Shown in pieces: positions 6,466 through 13,920 of a DNA stretch of 13,920 nt. The notes beneath the pieces are model-generated. The model ran no database searches, was not told the DNA's origin, and saw only the letters and a program-made list of their open reading frames with translations. The DNA is from Tyzzerella sp. UBA1042. Lineage in GTDB: Bacteria > Bacillota > Clostridia > Lachnospirales > Anaerotignaceae. A program made the translations under genes and the position numbers. The DNA lies in NCBI GenBank assembly GCA_002316675.1, contig DCDZ01000032.1:19416-33335 (forward strand). The letters are read 5' to 3'. Numbering within the stretch: position 1 is the stretch's first letter; each line of letters begins with the position of its first letter.

Positions 6466-6951
6466 TCAGAAAATAACTTCCTTTCTTCCAAAGGAGCGTA
6501 TATTCCCCTGTCCGTTACTGCAATCAAAAATCAGAGTTCTTGCATAATTGGCACCCACATTCTCACTGAGAATGGGAATACTTTCTTCTTTTAATGTCTG
6601 TCGCACGCTTTCTACATTGCGTTGGCCGATGTTGCCCAGTGCGCCCCCTCCGGGGATATCAAACATTTTTGCACCGCCGGCAATTTTGGCCGTGATACGC
6701 CTTTTGACTGCGCCAAATACTTCCATTTTTCTAACTGTGGCCCGTATTCCCGTATCGGCAAATTTATAGACATTTCCATCCCCACCGTTTTCCAGCTTCT
6801 TCGGAAGCATAATATGTACCATGGCCCCGATTTTTGCAACGGGGTCATAAAGGCAAACCCCAACGCACGAGCCTAAAGCATATGTAATGAGGCGCCCTTC
6901 CATTCTGGTGAACTTCATATCCGCAATGCCTACTGTAATCTCTTTACTCAT
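6466..6951 (-). CDS. cheD: Chemoreceptor glutamine deamidase CheD
   Basis: A 161-residue CheD of normal length. The family signature is visible as LITYALGSCVGVCLYDP with Cys29 as nucleophile, and AMVHIMLP with His46. Thr23 would complete the triad described for Thermotoga CheD (Thr21, Cys27, His44), with identical spacing between Cys and His. The later KIAGGAKMF segment is also typical. CheD deamidates selected glutamines of chemoreceptors and forms a complex with CheC that links receptor state to CheY-P level. It is encoded directly after cheC with an 8-base overlap, implying translational coupling and matched amounts. Start: a GTG at 6960 lies within the ribosome binding site TAGGTG (6963-6958), so the ATG at 6951, six bases after it, is taken. 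Confidence 0.96.
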   Translation of the reverse strand: MSKEITVGIADMKFTRMEGRLITYALGSCVGVCLYDPVAKIGAMVHIMLPKKLENGGDGNVYKFADTGIRATVRKMEVFGAVKRRITAKIAGGAKMFDIPGGGALGNIGQRNVESVRQTLKEESIPILSENVGANYARTLIFDCSNGQGNIRSFGRKEVIF

Positions 6952-7570
6952 TAAAAACACCTAGCTTATTCAATAAAAAATTCAACGACTTAATATCCGG
7001 CAGCATAATCAAATTACTGGTCATTTCCCCGCCATTGTAAATAAACTTTCCATCCACAATCATAATGGTATCCGTAACGTATCCATATTCACTCATAGGC
7101 ACAGACATAATGCCCCCCAGCATATTAATCGCCATGGCAGGCACGGAAAGGTTGATTGGGATGCTGCTCAGCTGGGATACTGCATTGGCATAGGAAGAGA
7201 TGATAATATTGCTTACCTCTGCTATGGCAGATGCTCTGATTTCATCAATCTCGTCAAAGTGCTCAATTTTGTCAAGAGAAAGCCGTTCAAATACGATATT
7301 GACAAAATCAATATCCAACAAATATAACATAATGCCGCTAAACGCACCGGTCATATGCACCAAAACCGCAGAAACAATTTTCTCCGGCCCGCCCAAGAAA
7401 TCAATGACCTGATTGTAGCCCATAATTTTCACTTCCGGTAAGGACATGGATATTTTTGCGGACAATGTGGTGGACAAAGCCGTTGCCGCATTCCCAGTGC
7501 CGATACTGCCGATTTCACGCAGCATATCTATGGCAAACGCATTCATTTCCTCATACTTATTGATTTTCAT
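6944..7570 (-). CDS. cheC: CheY-P phosphatase CheC
   Basis: A 208-residue protein with the CheC/CheX/FliY fold. Two copies of the phosphatase helix motif (Glu-x-x-Asn) are expected. The first, at residues 15-27, reads DMLREIGSIGTGN, so Glu19 is kept but the usual Asn at position 22 is Ser. The second, residues 113-127, keeps Glu118 and Asn121 in AIAEVSNIIISSYAN. The C-terminal half (VPAMAINMLGGIMS, then MLPDIKSLNFLLNKLG) matches Bacillus CheC closely. It lacks the C-terminal FliN-like domain of FliY, so it is not the switch protein. It removes phosphate from CheY and regulates CheD by binding it. The ATG at 7570 has GGAGGG three to four bases upstream. It starts 28 bases after the flgG-like gene and overlaps cheD by eight bases, placing adaptation control inside the basal-body operon. 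Confidence 0.94.
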   Translation of the reverse strand: MKINKYEEMNAFAIDMLREIGSIGTGNAATALSTTLSAKISMSLPEVKIMGYNQVIDFLGGPEKIVSAVLVHMTGAFSGIMLYLLDIDFVNIVFERLSLDKIEHFDEIDEIRASAIAEVSNIIISSYANAVSQLSSIPINLSVPAMAINMLGGIMSVPMSEYGYVTDTIMIVDGKFIYNGGEMTSNLIMLPDIKSLNFLLNKLGVFNE

Positions 7571-7598
7571 AGTCCCTCCAAATCCGCTGATACTTCCA

Positions 7599-8381
7599 TT
7601 AGCTTCTTAAATTATTCACCAAATTTTGGATTTCATCCGTTGTCTGCACCATTCTAAGGGAATACTGATATGCCCTTTGGGCTTCAATTACCTTTGTAAA
7701 TTCCTTGGAAATATCCACATTGGAGCCTTCATAGCTCCCCCTTGTTACCATTGCATCCTCCACCAGAACGGGCTCTCCGTTCTTTTCAACAGGAATAAAG
7801 TTGCTGTCGCCAACACTGAGCATTCCCTCGGTTTTGGGGAAGTCAAATACCGCAGGCTCCGCCTCCTCAATGCTGACTGCCATGCCCCCTAAGGGGTTGC
7901 CGTCCTTATCCGTTTGCATATTCGGATCCCAAACCTCTTCGCTGCCGGATTTTATTCTGATGGGTTCATCGTCGGTTCCAATTACAAAATTTCCGTCCTT
8001 GGAGGCCAAATAAAAGCTTTCTCCTTTTTCAGCCAAAACAAAGTTTCCGCAGGTGGTATATACTCTTTCCCCTGTTTGAGGGTTCTGCAATGCAAAAAAT
8101 CCCCGGCCCTCAATGGAAAAATCCGTTTGTGAAGAGGAGAGGTTTATGCTGCCTTTTTCAAAGGAAGTGCTTGTGCGGTCGGCCTTTACACCGCTGCCGG
8201 ATTTTGCATCGGTTTCCGTCCCGTCAATCCCCTCCATATTATGATACATCAAATCGGAAAAGCGCATTGTTTTTGCCTTGTACCCCGCCGTACTCACATT
8301 TGCGATATTATTTGCAACAACATCCATCTTGGCCTGCTGGGCAGCAGCACCAAGCTTTCCATTATAAAAAGACATTTCCAT
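7599..8381 (-). CDS. flgG: Flagellar basal-body rod protein, FlgG-like (Bacillus FlhP type)
   Basis: A 260-residue member of the rod/hook axial family. The N-terminal D0 motif is seen in MDVVANNIANVSTAGYKAKT (about residues 19-38), matching the ANN-x-AN-x-x-T-x-G[YF] signature. The C-terminal D0 helix is EFTKVIEAQRAYQYSLRMVQ followed by TTDEIQNLVNNLR, which is the FlgG pattern. The middle has IEGRGFFALQNPQTGERVYT and CGNFVLAEKG, equivalent to the G-x-GFF and GNF blocks of the family. It would form part of the distal rod, exported through FlhA/FlhB/FliR. The ATG at 8381 is chosen because AGGAG (8394-8390) lies eight bases upstream; a TTG in frame at 8387 would be too close. It is the second of two paralogous rod genes in a row, the arrangement known as flhO-flhP in Bacillus; a Cys in the GNF block is unusual. 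Confidence 0.9.
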   Translation of the reverse strand: MEMSFYNGKLGAAAQQAKMDVVANNIANVSTAGYKAKTMRFSDLMYHNMEGIDGTETDAKSGSGVKADRTSTSFEKGSINLSSSQTDFSIEGRGFFALQNPQTGERVYTTCGNFVLAEKGESFYLASKDGNFVIGTDDEPIRIKSGSEEVWDPNMQTDKDGNPLGGMAVSIEEAEPAVFDFPKTEGMLSVGDSNFIPVEKNGEPVLVEDAMVTRGSYEGSNVDISKEFTKVIEAQRAYQYSLRMVQTTDEIQNLVNNLRS

Positions 8382-8414
8382 AAGCAATTCTCCTTTGCAA
8401 GTATGCCCATTGGC

Positions 8415-8442
8415 AAAAGCAGTTTCACCAAGGGGTGCTTTT
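8415..8442 (-). other. Hairpin in the flgF-flgG intergenic region
   Basis: The 91-base gap between the two rod genes is the second largest in the operon. AAAAGCA (8415-8421) and TGCTTTT (8436-8442) pair over 7 bp, and an alternative CACC/GGTG hairpin (8426-8429 with 8434-8437) competes for part of the right arm. On the minus strand the outer stem ends in TTTT then GCC, so it might attenuate or process the transcript between the genes. It does not look like a full terminator. Confidence 0.3.
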
Positions 8443-8472
8443 TATCCTACACAGTGTACACAAAGCCTTATG

Positions 8473-9219
8473 CTATACCCGGCCCAGCTCTGTTGCGGCC
8501 TTCTGTGCCATGGCATCATACATTTTCAAAACCTGGGCTGCGCTTTGCAGCGTCCTTTGGCTCACCAGCATATCAGTCATTTCCCGCACCGGTGTTACAT
8601 TTGAGGTTTCCACATACTTCCACAGCAGGGTGGCATCGGTTTCCTGCACTGCTCCTCCGGCAAAAACGCCCTCGGAAACCTTGGTCAAATCCTCATAATT
8701 TTCAAAATCCACAATTTTCAGCTTGGATTTCAGGTTCCCCGCCATATCGTATATACTGCCGTCGGCCTCTACACGAAACTGGTCGCTATCCAGCTGTATG
8801 GCACCGTTTTCACCGTTCACTCTGCCAATGCCCTGCAGCACAATATAGCCCTCTTGGTCAAGACTAAAGGAGCCATTGCGGGTATAGACGGTTTCCCCCT
8901 GCTGATCCACCTCAAAGAAGCCCTTGCCGTGGATGGCAAAATCTAAGCTGCCGCCGGTCTCTTCCCATGCGCCATCGGTAAAATCCGTTACCGTTTCATA
9001 GGGAACGGTAATCATGGAGGAATTGCCCAATGCCTGTCCCTCCGCCCCTTGTATAGTATTGCCTGTTCTGGACATCACCGCATCCTTAAAGGTACCGGAA
9101 ATCATGCGGTCTGACTTATATCCGCTGGTGGAAACATTGGCTAAATTATTACTGATTACATTCAAATTTTTATTTTGTGTAAGCATACTGGATGATAAAT
9201 TATAAAACCCTTTATACAT
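8473..9219 (-). CDS. flgF: Flagellar basal-body rod protein, FlgF-like (Bacillus FlhO type)
   Basis: A 248-residue axial protein. The N-terminus YKGFYNLSSSMLTQNKNLNV followed by ISNNLANVSTSGYKSDR is the rod/hook D0 signature and is very close to the starts of Bacillus FlhO and FlgF/FlgG proteins. The middle carries FAIHGKGFFEV and VYTRNGSFSLDQEGYIV, the standard G-x-GFF and [TR]-x-G-x-[FL] blocks. The C-terminus (SNVTPVREMTDMLVSQRTLQ, then AAQVLKMYDAM) matches the returning D0 helix. These proteins have no cleaved signal peptide and leave through the flagellar export gate. The ATG at 9219 follows a GGAGGG with six-base spacing. It begins 20 bases after fliA. Whether it is functionally FlgF (proximal rod) or FlhO-like cannot be settled by reading alone; the family call is secure. 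Confidence 0.9.
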   Translation of the reverse strand: MYKGFYNLSSSMLTQNKNLNVISNNLANVSTSGYKSDRMISGTFKDAVMSRTGNTIQGAEGQALGNSSMITVPYETVTDFTDGAWEETGGSLDFAIHGKGFFEVDQQGETVYTRNGSFSLDQEGYIVLQGIGRVNGENGAIQLDSDQFRVEADGSIYDMAGNLKSKLKIVDFENYEDLTKVSEGVFAGGAVQETDATLLWKYVETSNVTPVREMTDMLVSQRTLQSAAQVLKMYDAMAQKAATELGRV

Positions 9220-9239
9220 CTTATCCCTCCTTCAGAATC

Positions 9240-10007
9240 CTACTTTTTCAAAAACAGCCTTAGCTTTCTTAACGCATTGGCGTGTATCTGGGAGATTCTA
9301 GGCTCGCTGACCCCCAAAACCGACGCAATTTCTTTCATATTTAAATCCTCCGCATAATGCAGGGAAATTACCAGCTTTTCCTTTTCCCGCAGGCCCTCCA
9401 GGCCTTCTTTGATCTCTCGTTCCAGCTCCATGCTGTCCAGATAATGCTCGGGCATTGTTTCCATATTTGTATTCATGATCTGGCTATGCTGCCCGCCATT
9501 TTCCGTATCGTCCAACAGCATTTCAAAAGAAAGTACATTCATTAAATTGGTTTTTTTCAAATATTCGTGGTATTTTTCAAGGGAAATGTTTAAATATGCC
9601 GCAATTTCCTCATCCTCGGGCATTCGCCCCAGCTCGGTATATAAAACGCCCGTAGCCTGATCAATATCTTTTGCGGCCTTTCGCACGCTTCTGGGCACCC
9701 AATCGTTTTTTCTGGCTATATCAATCACGATACCACGAATCCGCTTAGCAATGAAACTTTCAAACTTAATGTTTTTATCCAAATCAAATTTATCTATGGA
9801 GGTCATCAATGCAAGGACACCCTCGTTTACAATATCATCAATCTGGGCAAAGTCCTGAAAAACACCCCGCATTTGAATGGCGACATTTTTCACAATATGT
9901 ACATACCGCAAAACCAGTTCATTTTTAATGGTCAGGTCTTCGGTGGCCTTGTATGCGGCAAAAAGCTCTTCATTTGTCATTTCATTGCGTTTTTTCTTCA
10001 ATTTCAT
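9240..10007 (-). CDS. fliA: RNA polymerase sigma-28 factor for flagellar late genes (FliA/SigD)
   Basis: A 255-residue sigma-70 family protein, the usual length for FliA/SigD. Region 2 spans about residues 28-100 (NELVLRYVHIVKNVA, DIVNEGVLALMTSIDKFD, KFESFIAKRIRGIVIDIAR). Region 3 follows with DWVPRSVRKAAKDID and LGRMPEDEEIAAYLNI. Region 4 covers about 200-253, with the helix-turn-helix NMKEIASVLGVSEPRISQIH. The DW-x-PRSVR block is characteristic of flagellar and related sigma factors. It directs transcription of late genes such as flagellin, fliD and chemotaxis genes; the fliD leader in this window has a plausible target site. The ATG at 10007 follows AGGAG with only three spaces, but no better start is near. 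It lies 11 bases after flhA; flhF and flhG, which often separate these genes in Bacillus and Clostridium, are absent here. An anti-sigma factor (FlgM) is not in the window. Confidence 0.96.
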   Translation of the reverse strand: MKLKKKRNEMTNEELFAAYKATEDLTIKNELVLRYVHIVKNVAIQMRGVFQDFAQIDDIVNEGVLALMTSIDKFDLDKNIKFESFIAKRIRGIVIDIARKNDWVPRSVRKAAKDIDQATGVLYTELGRMPEDEEIAAYLNISLEKYHEYLKKTNLMNVLSFEMLLDDTENGGQHSQIMNTNMETMPEHYLDSMELEREIKEGLEGLREKEKLVISLHYAEDLNMKEIASVLGVSEPRISQIHANALRKLRLFLKK

Positions 10008-10018
10008 TCGCTCCTATG

Positions 10019-12076
10019 TTATAAAACAATGTTTCCAATGGATTGAATTTGTACGTTATTCGCTATCTCGTTAAAGGAAATAACACTGACATTTGGATAG
10101 AACTGCTCAATTAAGCGATAGAAATAAACTCTCACCACATGGCTTGTTAAAATCACCGGCTTTAAAGAAATATCGTTGAATTTCTTCACATTTTCCGCCA
10201 CCTGCATCAAAACCTTTTGCAATACCTCCGGGCTTAGTGATAGGTAAATGCCCTGCTCGCTTTTTGCCATACTGGAAACAATCACCTTTTCAAGCTCTGC
10301 ATCCAGTGTAATGACCTTCATCTGCCCAGACTCGCAGAACTTGCGGGTAATGGTTCGTTTTAAGGCCACGCGAATATTTTCCGTAATAATATCTAAATCC
10401 TTGGTGCTCGCAGAGGATTCCACAATACATTCAATAATCGTCACCAAGTCCTTAATGGGGACGCCTTCCTTCAGTAGGTTTGATAAAATCTTCTGGAAGC
10501 TGCTGTATGAAATAATATTTGGGAAGGCTTCCTCCACCAGCTCGGGAATAGAGTGCTTCACATTTTCAATGAGTTGCAACACCTCTGTTCTGGATAACAG
10601 CTCATAGGCGTGCTGTGCAACCACCTCTGACATATGGGTCAGCATAACTGACAGGGGATCAATCACCGTATAGCCGTAAATTTCCGCCAATTCCTTATTC
10701 TCCGGCAATATCCATTTGCTGGGTATGCCGTAGGCCGGTTCAATGGTATCAATGCCGTCCACCTCACCCGCCAGCTCATTGGGCTCAATGGCCAAATAAT
10801 AATCCACAAGGATCTCTCCCGAGGCAATCTGCTCTCCCTTAATTTTAATGGAGTACTGATTGGGGTTTAGAGCGGCACTGTCCCGCAGGCGAATAGAGGG
10901 GATAACAAAGCCCATATCCTGTGCATATTGACGCCTGAAAATCACAATTCTATTGATCAATTTTCCGCCCCCCGCATCATCCACCAAGGGAATCAGGCTA
11001 AACCCAAATTCCATTTCAATGGGCTCCACCGTGAGCAGCGGATAAATATTGTTGACATCCTTATAAAAATCTTCCTCGGTGGCTGCCGGCGCTGCATCCT
11101 GCACCTCCATGGTCTGGGCCTCCTGGGCAATGGCTAGGGTCATATTTTTCCGTGCAAAGTAGCCCAGTGAGAGGAGCATGGCCGCGGTTAAAATCAAAGG
11201 AATGGTTGGCATACCGGGAATAACGGAAATTAGGCCTACAATTCCTCCACCCATTAACAAGGCTTGGGGCTGGGCCAAAAACTGGCGGGCTACGTCGGTA
11301 TTCAAACTTCCGTCCGACACCGCTCTTGTTACAATCATGCCGGTGGCGGTGGAAATCAAAAGGGCGGGAATCTGGGAAACCAAACCGTCGCCAATGGTGG
11401 CGATGGAATAAATTTGCAGCACCTCTGAAAAGCCCATACCCGACTGCACCAAGCCGATGATTACCCCGGCAATAAAGTTAATCACCGTAATAATGATGGA
11501 CATGATGGCATCGCCTTTTACAATTTTTGTGGCACCATCCATGGCGCCGTAAAAATCCGCTTCCTTCTGAATTTTATATCTTCTTATTTTTGCATCTTCC
11601 TCGGAAATGAGCCCTGAGTTTAAATCCGCATCAATGGCCATCTGCTTTCCGGGCATGGCGTCCAGCGTAAATCTTGCCGCTACCTCGGCAACACGCTCGG
11701 CGCCCTTGGAAATAACAATAAACTGAACAAGAACAATAATAATGAATATAATTGTACCTACAACAACATTTCCCTGCAAAACAAAGCTGCCAAAGGCAGC
11801 AATGACCTCACCGGCCTGTCCCGCTTTAGACAAAATCAGTCTGGTTGAGGAAACATTTAAGCCCAAGCGAAACAGGGTTGTGATCAAAAGCAGCGAAGGA
11901 AAAATGGAAAACTCCAAAGACTCCTTTATGTTCATGGTAATCAGCAAAATAATGAGGGATACGGATATATTTATAATAAATAAAATATCCAACACAAAGG
12001 GCTCTAAGGGAATAAGTAATAATAATACAATGACAATTACAAATAATGAAACTGAGTTTTGGAATAGCCTTTTCAT
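10019..12076 (-). CDS. flhA: Flagellar export gate protein FlhA
   Basis: A 685-residue protein of normal FlhA length. The first 320 or so residues are strongly hydrophobic with several membrane helices (the first two near residues 7-45). The FHIPEP-family block lies in the loop near 124-158 (KGAERVAEVAARFTLDAMPG, then AIDADLNSGLI). TLFRLGLNVSSTRLIL near 67-82 is another strongly conserved stretch. The C-terminal half (about 345-685) is the soluble domain that forms the nonameric docking ring for substrate-chaperone complexes, including FliS and FliT, encoded in the same window. It works with FlhB and FliR as the proton-driven export gate in the membrane. The ATG at 12076 has only a weak ribosome binding site (GGTGTGAG), 29 bases after the flhB stop. 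Confidence 0.98.
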   Translation of the reverse strand: MKRLFQNSVSLFVIVIVLLLLIPLEPFVLDILFIINISVSLIILLITMNIKESLEFSIFPSLLLITTLFRLGLNVSSTRLILSKAGQAGEVIAAFGSFVLQGNVVVGTIIFIIIVLVQFIVISKGAERVAEVAARFTLDAMPGKQMAIDADLNSGLISEEDAKIRRYKIQKEADFYGAMDGATKIVKGDAIMSIIITVINFIAGVIIGLVQSGMGFSEVLQIYSIATIGDGLVSQIPALLISTATGMIVTRAVSDGSLNTDVARQFLAQPQALLMGGGIVGLISVIPGMPTIPLILTAAMLLSLGYFARKNMTLAIAQEAQTMEVQDAAPAATEEDFYKDVNNIYPLLTVEPIEMEFGFSLIPLVDDAGGGKLINRIVIFRRQYAQDMGFVIPSIRLRDSAALNPNQYSIKIKGEQIASGEILVDYYLAIEPNELAGEVDGIDTIEPAYGIPSKWILPENKELAEIYGYTVIDPLSVMLTHMSEVVAQHAYELLSRTEVLQLIENVKHSIPELVEEAFPNIISYSSFQKILSNLLKEGVPIKDLVTIIECIVESSASTKDLDIITENIRVALKRTITRKFCESGQMKVITLDAELEKVIVSSMAKSEQGIYLSLSPEVLQKVLMQVAENVKKFNDISLKPVILTSHVVRVYFYRLIEQFYPNVSVISFNEIANNVQIQSIGNIVL

Positions 12077-12105
12077 ATCTCACACCATTTCGATTTCATT
12101 TCGGG

Positions 12106-13170
12106 TTAAAGTATCTTTTTATTTTTCAGCTTGTAAACGTGTACCAAAATTTCTGCCACAGTACCATAGAAATCCCCGGGGATTTCTTGATTGATCTCCG
12201 TTGTGGCATAAATTGCTCTGGCCAGGGGCTTATTTTCCAGAACATAAACCTCATGTTCCTCGGCCGTTTTTATAATGCGTAGGGCAACGGCGTCCTGCCC
12301 CTTGGCAAGAAGCACCGGTGCGCCGTCCTTATCCAAATCATATTTTAAGGCAACGGCATAGTGGGTGGGGTTTTTGATAACCACATCCGCTTTGGGCACC
12401 GCCTGCATCATTCTGGACATGGCCATTTTCCGCTGTACGTCCTTAATTTTACCTTTGATTTGGGGATCGCCTTCCATTTGCTTATATTCCTCTTTCAATT
12501 CATGCTTCGACATTTTAATCTGCCGTTCATATTCCCACCGTTGGAAGAAGTAATCCAGTACGGATATGGCCACAAACGCCAAGCATATCTTAAAAACAAG
12601 GGACATGGTCATATCCAAAAGCAGCACACTGGAGGGAAATACGTCCGCCTGCACCGTACGGGAGAGGGACAATATGCTTTTTGAAATAAAGGAATACAGC
12701 ATTGCAATTAATATGGAAATTTTGATAATGCCTTTCAGTACGTCAAATAAGCTTTTTATAGAAAACAGTTTTTTTAATCCCTGAAGGGGGTTGATTCTGT
12801 CAAATTTCGGTTTTAAGCTGTCTGTTACAAAAATCGGCTTTGTCTGCGCCACCGTTGCAAGGATGGACAGCCCCGCAGAGGCCAAAATAACGGGGGCGGC
12901 GATTTGAAAAAACGCAAGCAAAACCTGCCTGAATACTTCTAACGCAAAATCATTGGTGATTTCCGTCGTGGTTTGGGCATAGTCAAAGGCCTTATAAAAA
13001 AACGTATAGACCCTTTCAACGATTTGAGGAAACAACGTCTTAAGCACAAAGAAAGTCCCAACCAGAGATACTACCGTAATAACATCCTTACTGATTAATA
13101 AATTACCTTTTTTACGCTCGTCCTTCCTTCGTTTGGGCGTGGCTCTTTCGGTTTTGGAATCCCCTGCCAA
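12106..13170 (-). CDS. flhB: Flagellar export gate substrate-switch protein FlhB
   Basis: A membrane protein of about 354 residues. It has a basic N-terminal tail (SKTERATPKRRKDERKKGN), four predicted membrane helices across roughly residues 28-210, and a cytoplasmic domain with the self-cleaving NPTH motif (residues 267-270, in VVIKNPTHYAVALKY). FlhB sets the change from rod/hook to filament export. Start: an ATG at 13206 has no ribosome binding site, while a TTG at 13170 follows an AAAGGGGGGGAG tract by four bases and gives the start MAGDSKTERATP, which is usual for the family. I therefore take the TTG, though the ATG form (366 residues) is possible since other Gram-positive FlhB proteins have a short leader there. 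It lies between fliR and flhA, the standard order, with no sign of frameshift or truncation. Confidence 0.96.
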   Translation of the reverse strand: MAGDSKTERATPKRRKDERKKGNLLISKDVITVVSLVGTFFVLKTLFPQIVERVYTFFYKAFDYAQTTTEITNDFALEVFRQVLLAFFQIAAPVILASAGLSILATVAQTKPIFVTDSLKPKFDRINPLQGLKKLFSIKSLFDVLKGIIKISILIAMLYSFISKSILSLSRTVQADVFPSSVLLLDMTMSLVFKICLAFVAISVLDYFFQRWEYERQIKMSKHELKEEYKQMEGDPQIKGKIKDVQRKMAMSRMMQAVPKADVVIKNPTHYAVALKYDLDKDGAPVLLAKGQDAVALRIIKTAEEHEVYVLENKPLARAIYATTEINQEIPGDFYGTVAEILVHVYKLKNKKIL

Positions 13171-13174
13171 TGTT

Positions 13175-13186
13175 CTCCCCCCCTTT
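13175..13186 (-). promoter_or_regulatory. Ribosome binding site deciding the flhB TTG start
   Basis: On the minus strand AAAGGGGGGGAG ends four bases before the TTG at 13170. It lies inside the reading frame that would start at the ATG at 13206, whose own upstream has no purine-rich element within 15 bases. This makes the TTG the better-supported start. Confidence 0.5.
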
Positions 13187-13246
13187 GGAAGTCTTTTATT
13201 TTGCATGGCAATGCTTTTTACAAAGGCTCTTCTTGCACATACACAC

Positions 13247-13920
13247 CTAGTGCATATAGATCAGCGTTTCTCTTACCGTATCTATCATGGTAAGCACCAA
13301 GGTATTCAAAAAATCGGCAATGGGAGAGAAGATCAAAAGCATAACCACCAATCCCACAAAAATTTTAAGCTGAATATCCACAATAAAAACATTAATTTGG
13401 GGAATGGCCCTCATTAAAATGCCCATGCCCACCGCACACAAAAACTCAATGGCAATCACGGGAAATGCCATTTTCAGCGCCAACCCCGTACATAGTATAA
13501 AAATATCTAATATAGACTGAGCCAAGGCCTGCCCCAGAACCACTTGGCCATAGGGAACCACCTGAGCAGAATTTAAAACAATATGCAGCAGTGCCAAATG
13601 CCCATCTACAGCGAAAAACAGGAACATAAACAAAATATTATAATAGGTTGCACTTAAGGCAATGGAAGCATTGCTCTGCACATCAAATATCTTTGCCATG
13701 GAAAGACCAAGCTGCATATCAATCATCTCTCCTGCAAAAATAATGACATAAAGAAACAGGCTGATCACAAAGCCCACCGCCCCCCCTGCCGCAAACTCCT
13801 TGATTAAAAGCACACCATATTCAAACATACCCGAAAGCACCATTTGCTGTTGGGGCTGGGCGGTGAAAACAATCATAGCCAAAGCAAGAATCAGCCCGGA
13901 TTTGATAATGCCGGGGATAT
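13247..13920 (-). CDS. fliR: Flagellar export gate protein FliR, 5' end outside the window
   Basis: The reading frame is open from the TAG at 13247-13249 to the window edge, giving 224 residues, so the N-terminal 30 or so of a usual 255-260 residues are missing. The protein is hydrophobic with several membrane helices. Typical FliR stretches are FAGEMIDMQLGLSMAKIFDV, KMAFPVIAIEFLCAVGMGIL and RAIPQINVFIVDIQLKIFVG. The first visible residues, PGIIKSGLILALAM, also match the region after the first helix. FliR forms the helical export-gate core with FliP and FliQ, which should lie just outside the window. It is followed by flhB, the usual order. An apparent start at 13882 is only a TTG (Leu) inside the gene and is not the true start. 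Confidence 0.95.
   Translation of the reverse strand, partial: IPGIIKSGLILALAMIVFTAQPQQQMVLSGMFEYGVLLIKEFAAGGAVGFVISLFLYVIIFAGEMIDMQLGLSMAKIFDVQSNASIALSATYYNILFMFLFFAVDGHLALLHIVLNSAQVVPYGQVVLGQALAQSILDIFILCTGLALKMAFPVIAIEFLCAVGMGILMRAIPQINVFIVDIQLKIFVGLVVMLLIFSPIADFLNTLVLTMIDTVRETLIYMH

Noticed and set aside
8241..8867. A 208-codon plus-strand open frame across flgG and flgF
   Set aside because: It spans two well-supported rod genes in antisense and its protein is Pro/His/Ser-rich without family features, typical of a shadow frame.

Overview
The window is a flagellar export, assembly and chemotaxis block from a Gram-positive, low-to-mid GC anaerobe. Clostridia, and more loosely a Lachnospirales-type lineage, is my best inference. 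The reasons are: strong GGAGG-type ribosome binding sites on nearly every gene; a CheC-CheD-CheV adaptation module of the Bacillus/Clostridia type; FlgF/FlgG-like proteins encoded right after a sigma-28 gene; and FliD of the clostridial type. I see no tRNA, rRNA, CRISPR array or insertion sequence.

Layout, right to left, because most genes are on the minus strand. From about 13920 to 6466 runs one tightly packed operon in the order fliR (5' end outside the window), flhB, flhA, fliA (sigma-28), flgF-like, flgG-like, cheC, cheD. Gaps are 10-90 bases and cheC overlaps cheD. After a gap of about 190 bases comes cheV (6272-5343), which ends at a bidirectional terminator (5264-5323). On the plus strand, convergent with cheV, are two genes outside the canonical flagellar set: a Soj/ParA-type ATPase (3701-4474) and a protein with a long disordered N-terminal half and a C-terminal ComFB domain (4568-5257). 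Divergent from parA is a late-assembly operon fliD-fliS-fliT-like (3548-269), ending at a strong hairpin terminator (204-236). The left edge (1-174, plus strand) holds the C-terminal end of a C39-like cysteine peptidase gene.

How they work together: FliR, FlhB and FlhA form the inner-membrane export gate; FlgF/FlgG-like proteins build the rod; FliA switches on late genes; FliD caps the filament; FliS and the FliT-like protein are export chaperones. CheC, CheD and CheV tune receptor adaptation.

The least explained part is the ParA/ComFB-domain pair. ParA proteins position cargo in the cell, and ComFB domains have been linked to cyclic-dinucleotide binding. The partner protein also carries a short basic N-terminal segment of the kind by which other partners touch ParA. 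flhF and flhG, which usually follow flhA in Bacillus and Clostridium, are missing from that position, so the pair might help place flagella or chemotaxis arrays. That last step is inference.
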